The notes beneath the pieces are model-generated. The model saw only the letters and a list, made by a program, of their open reading frames with translations. It had not been told where the DNA came from and ran no database searches. Source: Prosthecobacter gellanilyticus (GTDB taxonomy: Bacteria > Verrucomicrobiota > Verrucomicrobiia > Verrucomicrobiales > Verrucomicrobiaceae). From it: a stretch of 64,000 nt of DNA. This document shows, piece by piece, positions 44,101 to 53,270 of the stretch (within the stretch, counting starts at the first letter, position 1; every line of letters starts with the position of its first letter). Made by a program: the position numbers and the translations under genes. The stretch is taken from NCBI RefSeq assembly GCF_007992435.1, contig NZ_BKAG01000009.1:1-64000 (forward strand), in the 5' to 3' direction.

Positions 44101-45222
44101 TCACTTGCCTGGGATCACCAGCTTCATGCCATCACGCAGAGCCTCAGGCTTGGTGATCTTGTTGGCAGCCTGCAGGGACTTCACGCTGATTCCATTGCGG
44201 CTGGCGATGCTGTAAAGAGTCTCGCCTGGCTTGACGGTGTAAGCTTTCGTGGACTTCGGAGCGGTGGCAGGTGCGGGAGCGGACTTCTTCGCCACGGACT
44301 TCTCAGCCACGGCAGGAGGCGTGTAGCGCTTCACCGGGATGGCTTTCGGCACATCGTCCTCAGCTTTGGCGATCACAGGCTTTGGAGCGGGCTTGGCAGG
44401 AGGAGCTTCGTCGATCTTCGGCAGATCTTTCTTCACCACAGGAGCAGGAGGTGCTTCAGCCACTTCCATCTTGGCAGGCGCTTTCACCGCAGGCTCGCCC
44501 GTGGCTTCCTTGGTCACAGCAGGCGGCGGAGTTTCCTGCACGCTAGGTGTCACCAGGGCTGTCGTGCTGGCGCCAGGAGTCGGAGCCAGTTCATTCTCAA
44601 TGGTGGACTGGAAGGAGAAGGTCTGCTCGCCAGGAGCCGTGAGGGACATGGGTGACTCAGAGGCAGCGATGCTCGTCTTCGGAATCGAAGGGGCAGCGAC
44701 AGGCAGCTCGCCATTCACACCAGCCACACCGAGACCCTGGGCTCTCACCACCGGCTCTTTGGGATAACGAATGATGCTGTTCGCCTCAAGCTGAGTGCCT
44801 TTGTCGAGCATGTTCATCTTGATGAGCACGTCCTCGCTGACATTCAGCTTCTTCGCCACGCTGGCGATGCTGTCGCCGGAGCGCCACTCATAGGTCGCGC
44901 AGTCTTCGATCGGGATCTGGGCGGCCAGATCCGCGGCGTTCACCGCCGGAGGTGGCAGCGCGCTGGCGGAGGAACTACTGGAAGTCGTGCTGCTGACCAC
45001 GCTGGTGGCAGGCGCGGCGTCCTCGCCGTTCAGCCAGTCATAGACAATGATGCCGCCGATCACGACGACGTGGATGAGCAGCATGACGAAGAACATGCGG
45101 GCCATGCCGGTGTTCGGCTCATGCTGGTTCCACTCCGCCTCTTCATTGACCATGGCGACGCGGTGCTTGTGTTTCTCCCCCTCGACGAGGTTCAAGAGCA
45201 GTCTGTTTTTGTTCTTTTTCAT
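44101..45222 (-). CDS. membrane-anchored protein with two LysM domains
   Basis: 373 residues. Cytoplasmic basic N-terminus, one membrane helix (MFFVMLLIHVVVIGGIIVY, about 43-61), then two LysM modules: EWRSGDSIASVAKKLNVSEDVLIKMN near 110 and YTVKPGETLYSIASRNGISVKSLQAAN at the C-terminus, separated by a long Pro/Ala/Lys-rich linker. LysM binds peptidoglycan. It lies between murD and ftsW, where most phyla have no such gene, so a role in division or septal wall binding is likely. Confidence 0.85.
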   Translation of the reverse strand: MKKNKNRLLLNLVEGEKHKHRVAMVNEEAEWNQHEPNTGMARMFFVMLLIHVVVIGGIIVYDWLNGEDAAPATSVVSSTTSSSSSASALPPPAVNAADLAAQIPIEDCATYEWRSGDSIASVAKKLNVSEDVLIKMNMLDKGTQLEANSIIRYPKEPVVRAQGLGVAGVNGELPVAAPSIPKTSIAASESPMSLTAPGEQTFSFQSTIENELAPTPGASTTALVTPSVQETPPPAVTKEATGEPAVKAPAKMEVAEAPPAPVVKKDLPKIDEAPPAKPAPKPVIAKAEDDVPKAIPVKRYTPPAVAEKSVAKKSAPAPATAPKSTKAYTVKPGETLYSIASRNGISVKSLQAANKITKPEALRDGMKLVIPGK

Positions 45223-45279
45223 GGTGTTGCTCGGGTTCGTTGTTGTCTGTGAAAAGGGGAGGGCGTGGTCTGACGCAAA

Positions 45280-46605
45280 TCAGCCCAGCGCATTCGATGC
45301 CGTGCGGAAAGCTTCGCCGCGCTGGCCATAGCCGGTGTACATGTCGAAGGACGAGGTGCCCGGGCTGAGGATGATGCTGTCCCCAGGCTGTGAGATCTCT
45401 GTGGCGATCCGCACCGCCTCGTTCATGTCTGCCGCCAGACGGCAGGGCAGGAGATCCGAAAAGAGATCGTGCAGCGGCTGCTTGATCTCGCCGATCAGCA
45501 CCATCGCACGCACCTGGCCTTTGAGTTCCGCTCTCAGCGGTGTGTAGTCGAGACCCTTCTGCTTGCCACCGGCAATGAGCACGATGGGGCGGTCCATGGC
45601 ACCGATGCAGGCTTCCAGCGCATGCAGATTCGTGGCCTTGGAGTCGTTGATGTATTCGCGGTCGTTCAGGACGCGCACGAGCTCGCAGCGGTGCTTTGGC
45701 ACCTCATAGCTCGCTACAGCGGCCAGCGCGTCCGCATAGGGCACGCCATGGACATGGCAGGCCATCATGGCGGCGAGGATGTTTTCCATGTTGTGCTTGC
45801 CACGCAGAGGGATCGCGGAGGCATCGCCAATGCGCTGTCCATCGATGAAGAACTCACCCTGGCTGTAGGTGGCGTTCGCTTCCATGCCATAGGCGGAGAA
45901 GGTCAGGCGCTTCGCAGCACCGGAGGAAACCGTTTCACCTGCGCGCACGATGGCGACATCATTCGCGGTGACGTTTTCAAAGATGCGCGCCTTGGCCGCA
46001 TAGTATTCCACCATGCCCGGGTAGCGGTCCAGATGGTCCGGGGCGAAGTTCAGCCACAGGCTGGCCTTGGCGCGGAAATGCTTGATCGTCTCGAGCTGGA
46101 AGCTGCTGATCTCCAGCGAGAGCACGTCATAGGGCTCGCCAGAAGAAACCACCTCGCTCAGCGACATTCCATGATTGCCGCAGGGGACGGAGCGCTTGCC
46201 GCAGGCGGTGAAAATATGCGCGATGAGCTCCGTGCAGGTGCTCTTGCCGTTCGTGCCGGTGATGCCCACCATCGGCATGTCCGTGAGGTTGAAGGCAAAC
46301 TCCATCTCGCCTTCCAGAGGCACACCAGCATCGGTGAACTTCTTTGGCAGCGGCCAGCCAGCATCCAGCCCAGGGCTGATGATCACACGCTGAAACTCAC
46401 CCGGCTTTACCACCAGCTCACGCGCTGCCTGCCCGGCCACGGTGTGGAAGTTTTCCGCGTGCAGCTTGTCCAGGGCACCCTGGATCTTTGCCGGATCTCC
46501 CTCGTCAAACACCGTCACCTCAGCGCCTTTCAACCGCGCCAGACGCGCAGCGCCAAGGCCGCTGCGACCAGCACCAAGAATGGCGAAGTGTTGATGGGTG
46601 AACAT
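45280..46605 (-). CDS. murD: UDP-MurNAc-L-alanine:D-glutamate ligase
   Basis: 441 residues. ILGAGRSGLGAARLARLKGA at the start, the ATP-binding VGITGTNGKSTCTELIAHIF, the region NYINDSKATN-like block REYINDSKATNLHALEA, and LSPGTSSFDMYTGYGQRGEAFR are the Mur ligase MurD signature. Adds D-glutamate to UDP-MurNAc-L-Ala. It is separated from mraY by a 144-base A+T-rich gap. Confidence 0.95.
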   Translation of the reverse strand: MFTHQHFAILGAGRSGLGAARLARLKGAEVTVFDEGDPAKIQGALDKLHAENFHTVAGQAARELVVKPGEFQRVIISPGLDAGWPLPKKFTDAGVPLEGEMEFAFNLTDMPMVGITGTNGKSTCTELIAHIFTACGKRSVPCGNHGMSLSEVVSSGEPYDVLSLEISSFQLETIKHFRAKASLWLNFAPDHLDRYPGMVEYYAAKARIFENVTANDVAIVRAGETVSSGAAKRLTFSAYGMEANATYSQGEFFIDGQRIGDASAIPLRGKHNMENILAAMMACHVHGVPYADALAAVASYEVPKHRCELVRVLNDREYINDSKATNLHALEACIGAMDRPIVLIAGGKQKGLDYTPLRAELKGQVRAMVLIGEIKQPLHDLFSDLLPCRLAADMNEAVRIATEISQPGDSIILSPGTSSFDMYTGYGQRGEAFRTASNALG

Positions 46606-46749
46606 GAATCGGGAGGAGTGGGAGCTGTCCGTGAGGCAATGCTACAGCCTCTAATATAGCACGATAACTCTTAAAGGTTATTAAAATTTAGCTAAAGTTA
46701 ATAATTTTTGATGAAGTGATGCGCAGATAAGGGAAATTTCAAAAAGACC
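46606..46749 (-). promoter_or_regulatory. A+T-rich gap between mraY and murD
   Basis: The only sizeable gap inside the otherwise overlapping cluster up to murD. A+T-rich (46651-46720), with a -10-like TATATT read on the minus strand near 46652-46657, so murD may have its own promoter. Confidence 0.45.
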
Positions 46750-47949
46750 TCAGCGCAGCTTGAGGGTCGCCAGGCCCATGAGGGCGAAGAAGAATGACAG
46801 GATCCAGAATCGCACGATGACCTGGTTTTCATGCCAGCCGCCGAGCTCGAAATGGTGATGGATCGGTGCCATGCGGAAGACCCGCTTGCCACGCTTCTTG
46901 AAGCTGATGACCTGGATGATCACGCTGGCTGCCTCCATGACGAAGACACCGCCCACGAGGGCAAGCACGATCTCCTGGCGGCAGGCGATGGCGATGCTGG
47001 CAATGCAGCCGCCGAGCGCGAGGGAGCCCGTGTCACCCATGAACATCTTTGCCGGATGCGCATTGAACCACAGGAAACCAGCGCAGGCGCCTGCGAGTGC
47101 CATGGCAATGATCGGGATCTCATTCGCCAGGGCATGATGAGGCACGCCGAGGTAGTTCGAATAGAGCGCGCTGCCTGAGACATAACCAAAAGCGGTGTAC
47201 GCCATGGCCGTGGTGAGGGAGCAGCCCGTGGCGAGACCATCCAGGCCGTCCGTGAGGTTCACGGCATTGGAGGCACCCACGATGATCAGCGTGAAGAAGA
47301 TCACCGCGATGAAGCTCATGTCTGCGATGATCGGGCCTTTGTAGAAGGGCATGAACAGCGCACGCAGTGTCGAATCACCGCCGAACTGGACAAAGGCTGA
47401 GGTGTTGGCCTTGCTCGCGGCGTCGATCGTCGCATCCGTGGGCACGAGGTAGCAGAACACGAGCGCCGTGATCACGGCCACGCTTGTCTGCCACACCAGC
47501 TTGGTGCGGGCGCTGACACCTTTGGAGTTCTTCTTGCTGATCTTCAGGTAATCATCCCTGAACCCGAGGGCGCCGAGGCCGATGGTGCAGAAGAGGATGT
47601 TCCACATCATGATGTTGTCCCATTTGGCCCAGATCAGCGTGGAGACCACGATGGTGCCTAGAATCAGAATACCACCCATGGTGGGGGTGCCTGCCTTCTT
47701 GCCATGCAGTTCGAAAAGCTTGTGCACCTCTTCAGCCGTGCGGATGGGCTGGCCGATCTTCAGAGAGATGAGCTTGCGGATCAGGCGGTCCCCAAACATC
47801 AGGGACAAAAAGAACGCCGTGATGGCCGCGCCACCTGCGCGGAAGGTGTGATACTTGAAGATGTTCAGCAGCTTGTAGACGAACGCGTCGTCGCTGATCA
47901 CGCCCGTGGACTCGAGCCAGTTGCGGAGTTCGTAGAGCCAGTAAATCAT
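46750..47949 (-). CDS. mraY: phospho-MurNAc-pentapeptide translocase
   Basis: 399 residues, about ten helices. TPTMGGILILGTI, FRDDYLKISKKNSKGVSARTKL, AVNLTDGLDGLATG, MFMGDTGSLALGG and RMAPIHHHFELGGWHENQVIVRFWI are the MraY landmarks (catalytic Asp residues and the HHH motif). It makes lipid I. Overlaps murF by four bases. Confidence 0.96.
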   Translation of the reverse strand: MIYWLYELRNWLESTGVISDDAFVYKLLNIFKYHTFRAGGAAITAFFLSLMFGDRLIRKLISLKIGQPIRTAEEVHKLFELHGKKAGTPTMGGILILGTIVVSTLIWAKWDNIMMWNILFCTIGLGALGFRDDYLKISKKNSKGVSARTKLVWQTSVAVITALVFCYLVPTDATIDAASKANTSAFVQFGGDSTLRALFMPFYKGPIIADMSFIAVIFFTLIIVGASNAVNLTDGLDGLATGCSLTTAMAYTAFGYVSGSALYSNYLGVPHHALANEIPIIAMALAGACAGFLWFNAHPAKMFMGDTGSLALGGCIASIAIACRQEIVLALVGGVFVMEAASVIIQVISFKKRGKRVFRMAPIHHHFELGGWHENQVIVRFWILSFFFALMGLATLKLR

Positions 47950-49310
47950 GAGTGGGAGAAATGGGTGAGCACCTTCTCCATGCCGGCGGATCGGCTGCCT
48001 TTGAGCAGCACGGCATCTCCGGGCTGGAGAACGGATTTCAGATGAGCCGCACAGGCTTCATGCGTGGTAAAGTTACGTGTTTCTGCCTGGCCGGCGGCCT
48101 TCGCGGCCTCGCTGATCAGCGCGGCTTCATCACCGACCGTGTAGATGGCTGTGAGACCGAGCCCGGCGGCATGAGTGCCGACTCCGCGATGTCCTTCCAC
48201 GGCATGGGTGCCAAGCTCGCCCATGCGGCCAAGCACGGCGATCTTTTGCCCGCGTGTTTGCAGCGCGGCGAGAGCAGCGAGCCCGGCTTTCATCGAGTCA
48301 GGATTCGCATTGTAGGAGTCATCGATGAACTGGATGCCCTGCACCGCCTTGGTCTCCATGCGTCCACCCGTCAGCTTCGCATAGCGCAGTGCCTCGGCGA
48401 TGTCTGTGGGAGCGATGTCATGCGCCCAGCCCATGCAGGCGGCGAGAGCGGCATTGCCCACCATGTGATCCCCGATGATCGGCAGGAAGGTCTCCACGAC
48501 CTCGCCCGCGAAATCGAGCTTGAAAGCCGTGCCCGCAGCATCGGCGCGGAGGTCAAAGGCACGCACATCACCGGCATTCGTGCCTGCGCGGTAAACCGTG
48601 GCCTGGCAATGACGGGCGATGAGGTCGCTATACTTGTCATTCGCATTCAGCACCACCACACCCTCGCCATGGACATTCGCAGGCAGGGTGCCTTTTTCCC
48701 AGGCGATCGCATCCTGCGAGCCCATGTATTCGATGTGCGCCATGCCGACGTTCGTGACGATGGCCGCATCCGGCAGAGCGATGTCCACCAGCGTCTTGAT
48801 CTCGCCTGGATGGTTCATGCCCATCTCCACCACACCGCACTCATCCGCTTCTTCGAGTGCCAGCAGCGTCAAAGGCACGCCAATGTGGTTGTTCAGATTC
48901 CCCAGCGTGGCGCGGGTCTGATACTTGCTGGCCATGACGATGGCCGTGAGATCCTTGGTGGAAGTCTTGCCGTTGCTTCCTGTTAGGCCAATGATCAGCG
49001 GCTGCAGCAGGGAGCGATATCCCCGGGAGAGATTCTGCAGGCCCACGAGTGTGTCATCGACCTCGATCAGCGCGCAGCCGTCGCTGCCAGTGCCACGGCC
49101 TCTTTCGATCAGAACGGCACTCGCTCCCGCAGAGATGACCTGCGGCAGGAAATCATGAGCATCGAATTTGCCACCCTTCAGGGCCACGAAGAGATCACCG
49201 GGCTGCACCTTGCGTGAATCCGTGATCACGCGTGACACAGGCACGCTGCTCATTCCGGACAAAGTGCCGTCCGCGAAGCTGGCAAGAGTCTGGAGATCGA
49301 GAGACTTCAT
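47946..49310 (-). CDS. murF: UDP-MurNAc-tripeptide:D-Ala-D-Ala ligase
   Basis: 454 residues. GLTGSNGKTSTKDLTAIVMASK is the P-loop; LTLLALEEADECGVVEMGMNHPGEI and FIDDSYNANPDSMKAGL are MurF signatures. Overlaps murE and mraY by four bases on each side. Adds D-Ala-D-Ala to complete the pentapeptide. Confidence 0.95.
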   Translation of the reverse strand: MKSLDLQTLASFADGTLSGMSSVPVSRVITDSRKVQPGDLFVALKGGKFDAHDFLPQVISAGASAVLIERGRGTGSDGCALIEVDDTLVGLQNLSRGYRSLLQPLIIGLTGSNGKTSTKDLTAIVMASKYQTRATLGNLNNHIGVPLTLLALEEADECGVVEMGMNHPGEIKTLVDIALPDAAIVTNVGMAHIEYMGSQDAIAWEKGTLPANVHGEGVVVLNANDKYSDLIARHCQATVYRAGTNAGDVRAFDLRADAAGTAFKLDFAGEVVETFLPIIGDHMVGNAALAACMGWAHDIAPTDIAEALRYAKLTGGRMETKAVQGIQFIDDSYNANPDSMKAGLAALAALQTRGQKIAVLGRMGELGTHAVEGHRGVGTHAAGLGLTAIYTVGDEAALISEAAKAAGQAETRNFTTHEACAAHLKSVLQPGDAVLLKGSRSAGMEKVLTHFSHS

Positions 49311-50998
49311 CGGCTGGGGGGCGGGCGGCGTCCGCCTGGAGGGCCTCCTGGACGGTCTTCAAAACGGGGACGGCGTGGTGGCGGTCCATCAAAACGGGGA
49401 CGCATCGGCGGACGCTGGTCACCCGTGCCACCAGGCATGCCACCTTCACGCGCGGCGCGCTCGGCATCACGTGCTTCACGCTCTGCTGCCCACACGGCCT
49501 CGCGTTCGACTCGCTCGGCATCACGATCACCGGTGATCTTCACCAGCAACTGGCGCACCACACGACGGTCATCAAACGGATGCTTCACACCCTGGATCTC
49601 CTGATAGTCCTCATGGCCCTTGCCAGCGATGAGCACGATGTCACCCTCGCGTGCATTCTCGAGAGCCGTCTTGATGGCTTCACGACGGTCCACGATGGCT
49701 GCATGACTCTTCGGCCTCGCAAAACCTTTGACCGCATCTTCGACGATCGACTCGGGAGCCTCGCTGCGCGGATTGTCACTGGTCACCACGCAGATGTCGC
49801 TGTTCGCTTCGGCAGCGGCGGCCATGCGCGGACGTTTGCTGCGGTCACGATCACCACCACAGCCAAACACCGTGATGATGCGGCGCGGGCGCAGCGCACG
49901 GATGGTCTTCAACACATTCACCAGCGCATCGGGCGTGTGCGCATAGTCCACGAAGACCTGGAAGCGGCTCGAGTCACTCGTTACACGCTCCAGTCGGCCG
50001 GGAACCTGCGGCGAGGCTTTCAGATGGGTGATGGTCTCGCGCAGATTGAGACCTGCGGAGTGTGCCGCCGCGAGAGCGCCGAGGGCATTGTAGACATTGA
50101 AATCGCCAATGAGTGGCAGGCGCACCAGGAAGGAGCGGCCTTTGATCTCCAGCTCAAAGGTGCAGCCCGTCAGGTCATAGCGCGGGTTCACTGCGCGGTA
50201 GTCAGCGCCGACACCGAAGCCGAACTTCAGCACGCGGCCGGTGCTTTCATAGCGGGTGATCAGCTTGCGGCCCCACATGTCATCCATGTTGATGACCATG
50301 CTGCCTTTCGGCTGAGAGGCGATCATCTCAAACAACCGCACCTTGGCCACAAAGTAGGCCTCCATGGTGCCGTGATAGTCCAGATGATCCTGCGTGAGAT
50401 TCGTGAAGATGCCCGCGGCGAAGGTAAGTCCGTGCACACGATGCTGGTCCAGGGCATGGGAGCTGGCTTCCATGGCCACCGCCTTGCAGCCATTGCCCAG
50501 CATCTGGGAAAACAGGCCCTGGATCTCCAGGGACTCAGGCGTGGTATGCGTGGCGGGAACCTGCTTGCCACCTACATCATAAAACACGGTGCTCAGCAGT
50601 CCGCAACGCTTCTGACCTGCATTCATCAGATGATGCATGAGGAAGGCCGTGGTCGTCTTGCCGTTCGTGCCGGTCACAGCCAGCGCGATTAAATCCTTGG
50701 CTGGGAAGTTATTCAGCGCCGCTGCACCTTGGGCGAGCGCGATGCGCGTTTCCTTCACATGCACCCAGGGGATGGTGCAGTCATTCGGCGGTGCCTGTTC
50801 GGAAATGATGGCCGCCGCACCGGACTCGATGGCCTTTGGGATGAAGTCATGACCGTCCGACTTGCTCCCTCTGAGGGCCACAAAGGCGGTCTTGGGCGCG
50901 ATTTTTCGCGAATCGTAGGCAAGCGCTGTGATCTCCGTGTCCAGGCTGCCGCTGGTCACAGGTTTGTCGAAATGGGAAATAAGGTCGCGCAGTGTCAT
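49307..50998 (-). CDS. murE: UDP-MurNAc-tripeptide synthetase with disordered C-terminal tail
   Basis: 563 residues; the ligase part ends at about 495. ALAVTGTNGKTTTAFLMHHL is the P-loop, THTTPESLEIQGLFSQM the substrate region and TSDNPRSEAPESIV carries the DNPR motif that marks meso-diaminopimelate as the added amino acid. The last ~65 residues, Arg/Pro/Gly-rich (PGGTGDQRPPMRPRFDGPPP and the like), are absent from typical MurE and encoded by G+C-rich DNA. Overlaps ftsI and murF by four bases. Confidence 0.95.
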   Translation of the reverse strand: MTLRDLISHFDKPVTSGSLDTEITALAYDSRKIAPKTAFVALRGSKSDGHDFIPKAIESGAAAIISEQAPPNDCTIPWVHVKETRIALAQGAAALNNFPAKDLIALAVTGTNGKTTTAFLMHHLMNAGQKRCGLLSTVFYDVGGKQVPATHTTPESLEIQGLFSQMLGNGCKAVAMEASSHALDQHRVHGLTFAAGIFTNLTQDHLDYHGTMEAYFVAKVRLFEMIASQPKGSMVINMDDMWGRKLITRYESTGRVLKFGFGVGADYRAVNPRYDLTGCTFELEIKGRSFLVRLPLIGDFNVYNALGALAAAHSAGLNLRETITHLKASPQVPGRLERVTSDSSRFQVFVDYAHTPDALVNVLKTIRALRPRRIITVFGCGGDRDRSKRPRMAAAAEANSDICVVTSDNPRSEAPESIVEDAVKGFARPKSHAAIVDRREAIKTALENAREGDIVLIAGKGHEDYQEIQGVKHPFDDRRVVRQLLVKITGDRDAERVEREAVWAAEREARDAERAAREGGMPGGTGDQRPPMRPRFDGPPPRRPRFEDRPGGPPGGRRPPPSR

Positions 50999-52899
50999 TC
51001 TTGAGCCCCTCCTTCGAGGGCAAGAGGGCGGTTGGGCCGGATGGAAAGCTGTTTCAAGACCTCCGAGGCAATTTCACCGAAGATCGGTGCTGCCACCTTG
51101 CCGCCGCCGATGGCTGATTTGTCCTCACATTTGGGATAATCAAGCACAACCACACAAACGATTTTGGGATCCTTGGCCGGCGCGAACCCCGCAAAGGATG
51201 TAATCCACTGGCCCTCAGGGTAGCCGCCCTTGCGGATCAGCTCGCCTTTTTTGTCATAGATCGGGTTAAATTCAGGGTCGTAGCGGCGGCTGGTGCCGGT
51301 CTTGCCGGCCACTTCCAGGCCCTCGAACTTGGCCCGGCTGCCGGTGCCCTCGTCGACAACGAGTTGCAACAGCTCCCGCATGGTTTCAGCGGTCTTGCCC
51401 TTGCAGACCTGACCCACCACTTCTGGAGGCATGACGTCCACCTTGCGGCCCCCGTCGCTGACAATGCGGTCCACGAGGCGCGGCTTCATGAGGATGCCGC
51501 CATTGGCAATGGCTCCATAGGCCATGGCCATCTGGATGGGCGTGCAACTCATCTCGTAACCGATCGGGAAGCGGGAGTAGGTGGCGTTTGACCAGGAGGT
51601 CTCGTTCACATAGCCCCTGCTCTCGCCATTCAGGTCAATGCCCGTCAGGCGGCCGAAACCGAAGGACTTCACGTAGCTCAGGAACTTCTCCTGGCCCAGT
51701 TTCTTGAAGATCTTGAAGGTGCCGATGTTGCTGGAGTGCTTGAAGACATCCGGCACAGGCACCACGCCCTGGCGTTTCAAGTCGTGCAGAGGTACTTTGA
51801 AGACGGGGTCAGTGTAGTCACCGAGCTCGCAGTCAAAGGTGGAGTTGGTGGTGATCCTGCCAGAGTCGAGCGCGCCGGTGAAGGTCACGATCTTGAAGGT
51901 GGAGCCTGGCTCATAAGGTTCATAGATGGCCAGATTCTTCCAGTTCGTGGAGGCAGGTGTGTTGCGGTCGTGATCGGGGCGGAAGCTCATCGCCAGCACG
52001 GAGCCGGTGGCCACTTCGGTGACCACAGCCATGATCTTGTTAGGCTTCCAGGCCAGGTTCGCCTGTTCCACGATGCGGTCCACGGCATCCTGCAAAGGCA
52101 TGTCGATCGTGAGATGCACATCACGGCCATGCACAGGCTCCTGCACATCGCCACGGTACAGCGGCAGCTCGCGGCCCGCCTTGTCATGCTCCACTTCCAC
52201 GCTGCCGGGAATGCCATGCAGGATGTCCTCACGGGTCTTTTCCACGCCACGCACACCGCCTTTGCCATCTTCCACACCGCCCACGATCAGCGCCAGGCGG
52301 TTTTCGGTCGGATAGCGGCGGCACACCGTGGAGTTTACGTAGACACCCTTGATGTAGTTATCGGCAAAGAGCTTCTTCCACTCCTTCGCCTGATCCTCGC
52401 TCATCTTCTCAGCCAGCATTTCCACCTGCTCGGTGGAGCTGAGCTTGGCCAGCACCGCTTCCTTGGTCACGCCAAGCTTTGGCGCGATGATGGTGGCGAT
52501 GTGTTCATGATACGCGGCGATGATCTGCGCATCACTCATGCTGCGCGTGAGATCACGCACACCGACCTTGCGCACCTTCGCCAGCGCCATCTTCACCGTC
52601 GGTGGCTCATGCAGGTGCACGCGGTTCGTGCTGAGATGGAAGATTTCCTCATCATAGGCCAGGTAGCGGCCGCCGTGGTCCTTGATGGAGCCACGCTGCG
52701 CGGGCAGGGGACGGATTTCACGAAACTTGCCGGAGGCCAGCTCCGCGAGGGCAGGGCCGCGCTTCAAATGCAGATCGTAGAGGCGCCACACGACCGCGGA
52801 GAAACCCAGGGTGAGGCCGCAGGTGACGACAAGCATCCGCTGCACGAGCGGACGATCACGACGGATCTGGCGCTGAGTGGGGGCGGGAGCAGGCATCAT
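50995..52899 (-). CDS. ftsI: septal penicillin-binding protein (FtsI/PBP3-like transpeptidase)
   Basis: 634 residues with one N-terminal membrane helix (MLVVTCGLTLGFSAVVWRLYDL). AQRGSIKDHGGRYLAYDEE opens the PBP dimerisation domain. The transpeptidase motifs are SxxK in EPGSTFKIVT, SxN in KHSSNIG and KTG in AGKTGTSRRY. The position after ftsL fits FtsI. The C-terminus has no PASTA domains. Start overlaps the ftsL stop by four bases (ATGA). Confidence 0.93.
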   Translation of the reverse strand: MMPAPAPTQRQIRRDRPLVQRMLVVTCGLTLGFSAVVWRLYDLHLKRGPALAELASGKFREIRPLPAQRGSIKDHGGRYLAYDEEIFHLSTNRVHLHEPPTVKMALAKVRKVGVRDLTRSMSDAQIIAAYHEHIATIIAPKLGVTKEAVLAKLSSTEQVEMLAEKMSEDQAKEWKKLFADNYIKGVYVNSTVCRRYPTENRLALIVGGVEDGKGGVRGVEKTREDILHGIPGSVEVEHDKAGRELPLYRGDVQEPVHGRDVHLTIDMPLQDAVDRIVEQANLAWKPNKIMAVVTEVATGSVLAMSFRPDHDRNTPASTNWKNLAIYEPYEPGSTFKIVTFTGALDSGRITTNSTFDCELGDYTDPVFKVPLHDLKRQGVVPVPDVFKHSSNIGTFKIFKKLGQEKFLSYVKSFGFGRLTGIDLNGESRGYVNETSWSNATYSRFPIGYEMSCTPIQMAMAYGAIANGGILMKPRLVDRIVSDGGRKVDVMPPEVVGQVCKGKTAETMRELLQLVVDEGTGSRAKFEGLEVAGKTGTSRRYDPEFNPIYDKKGELIRKGGYPEGQWITSFAGFAPAKDPKIVCVVVLDYPKCEDKSAIGGGKVAAPIFGEIASEVLKQLSIRPNRPLALEGGAQE

Positions 52900-53270
52900 G
52901 GCTTGGAAAGGTTGTTGGCAGGCGCGCTGTCGTTATTAGCCACAGCCTTGGCGGCTGGGATGGGCTTCAGATGAATGATGGATCGGGTCTGCGGATTCAG
53001 CTTCTGAAGCCAGGTGCCCTTCGCCTGGAGGATGGGCTGCACCTTGGCTCCATCGAGCATCTGGTCGATCTTCCGTTCCAGGTTCGTGATCTCGATGTTT
53101 AGCAGGCGCATCTCCTGCTCCACCTGGCGCTGCTGCTCCGCCAGCGCTGCCACACGGTTCTTGTTCACCACCACGCTCAGCGCGGCCAGCAGCACCGCAG
53201 CACACACGATCAGCACCGCCGTGATGACCGGCAGGCCGATGGTGTTGCGATACTGGTTACGTTTCATCAT
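52896..53270 (-). CDS. ftsL: FtsL-like division protein
   Basis: 124 residues, starting MMKRNQYRNTIGLPVITAVL. One membrane helix (residues 11-32) is followed by a coiled-coil segment (RVAALAEQQRQVEQEMRLLNIEITNLERKIDQM) and a Pro/Ala-rich tail: the bitopic FtsL/FtsB layout. The identification rests on topology and position between rsmH and ftsI, since FtsL sequences vary widely. Start codon overlaps the rsmH stop; a longer open frame into rsmH is disregarded. Confidence 0.82.
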   Translation of the reverse strand: MMKRNQYRNTIGLPVITAVLIVCAAVLLAALSVVVNKNRVAALAEQQRQVEQEMRLLNIEITNLERKIDQMLDGAKVQPILQAKGTWLQKLNPQTRSIIHLKPIPAAKAVANNDSAPANNLSKP

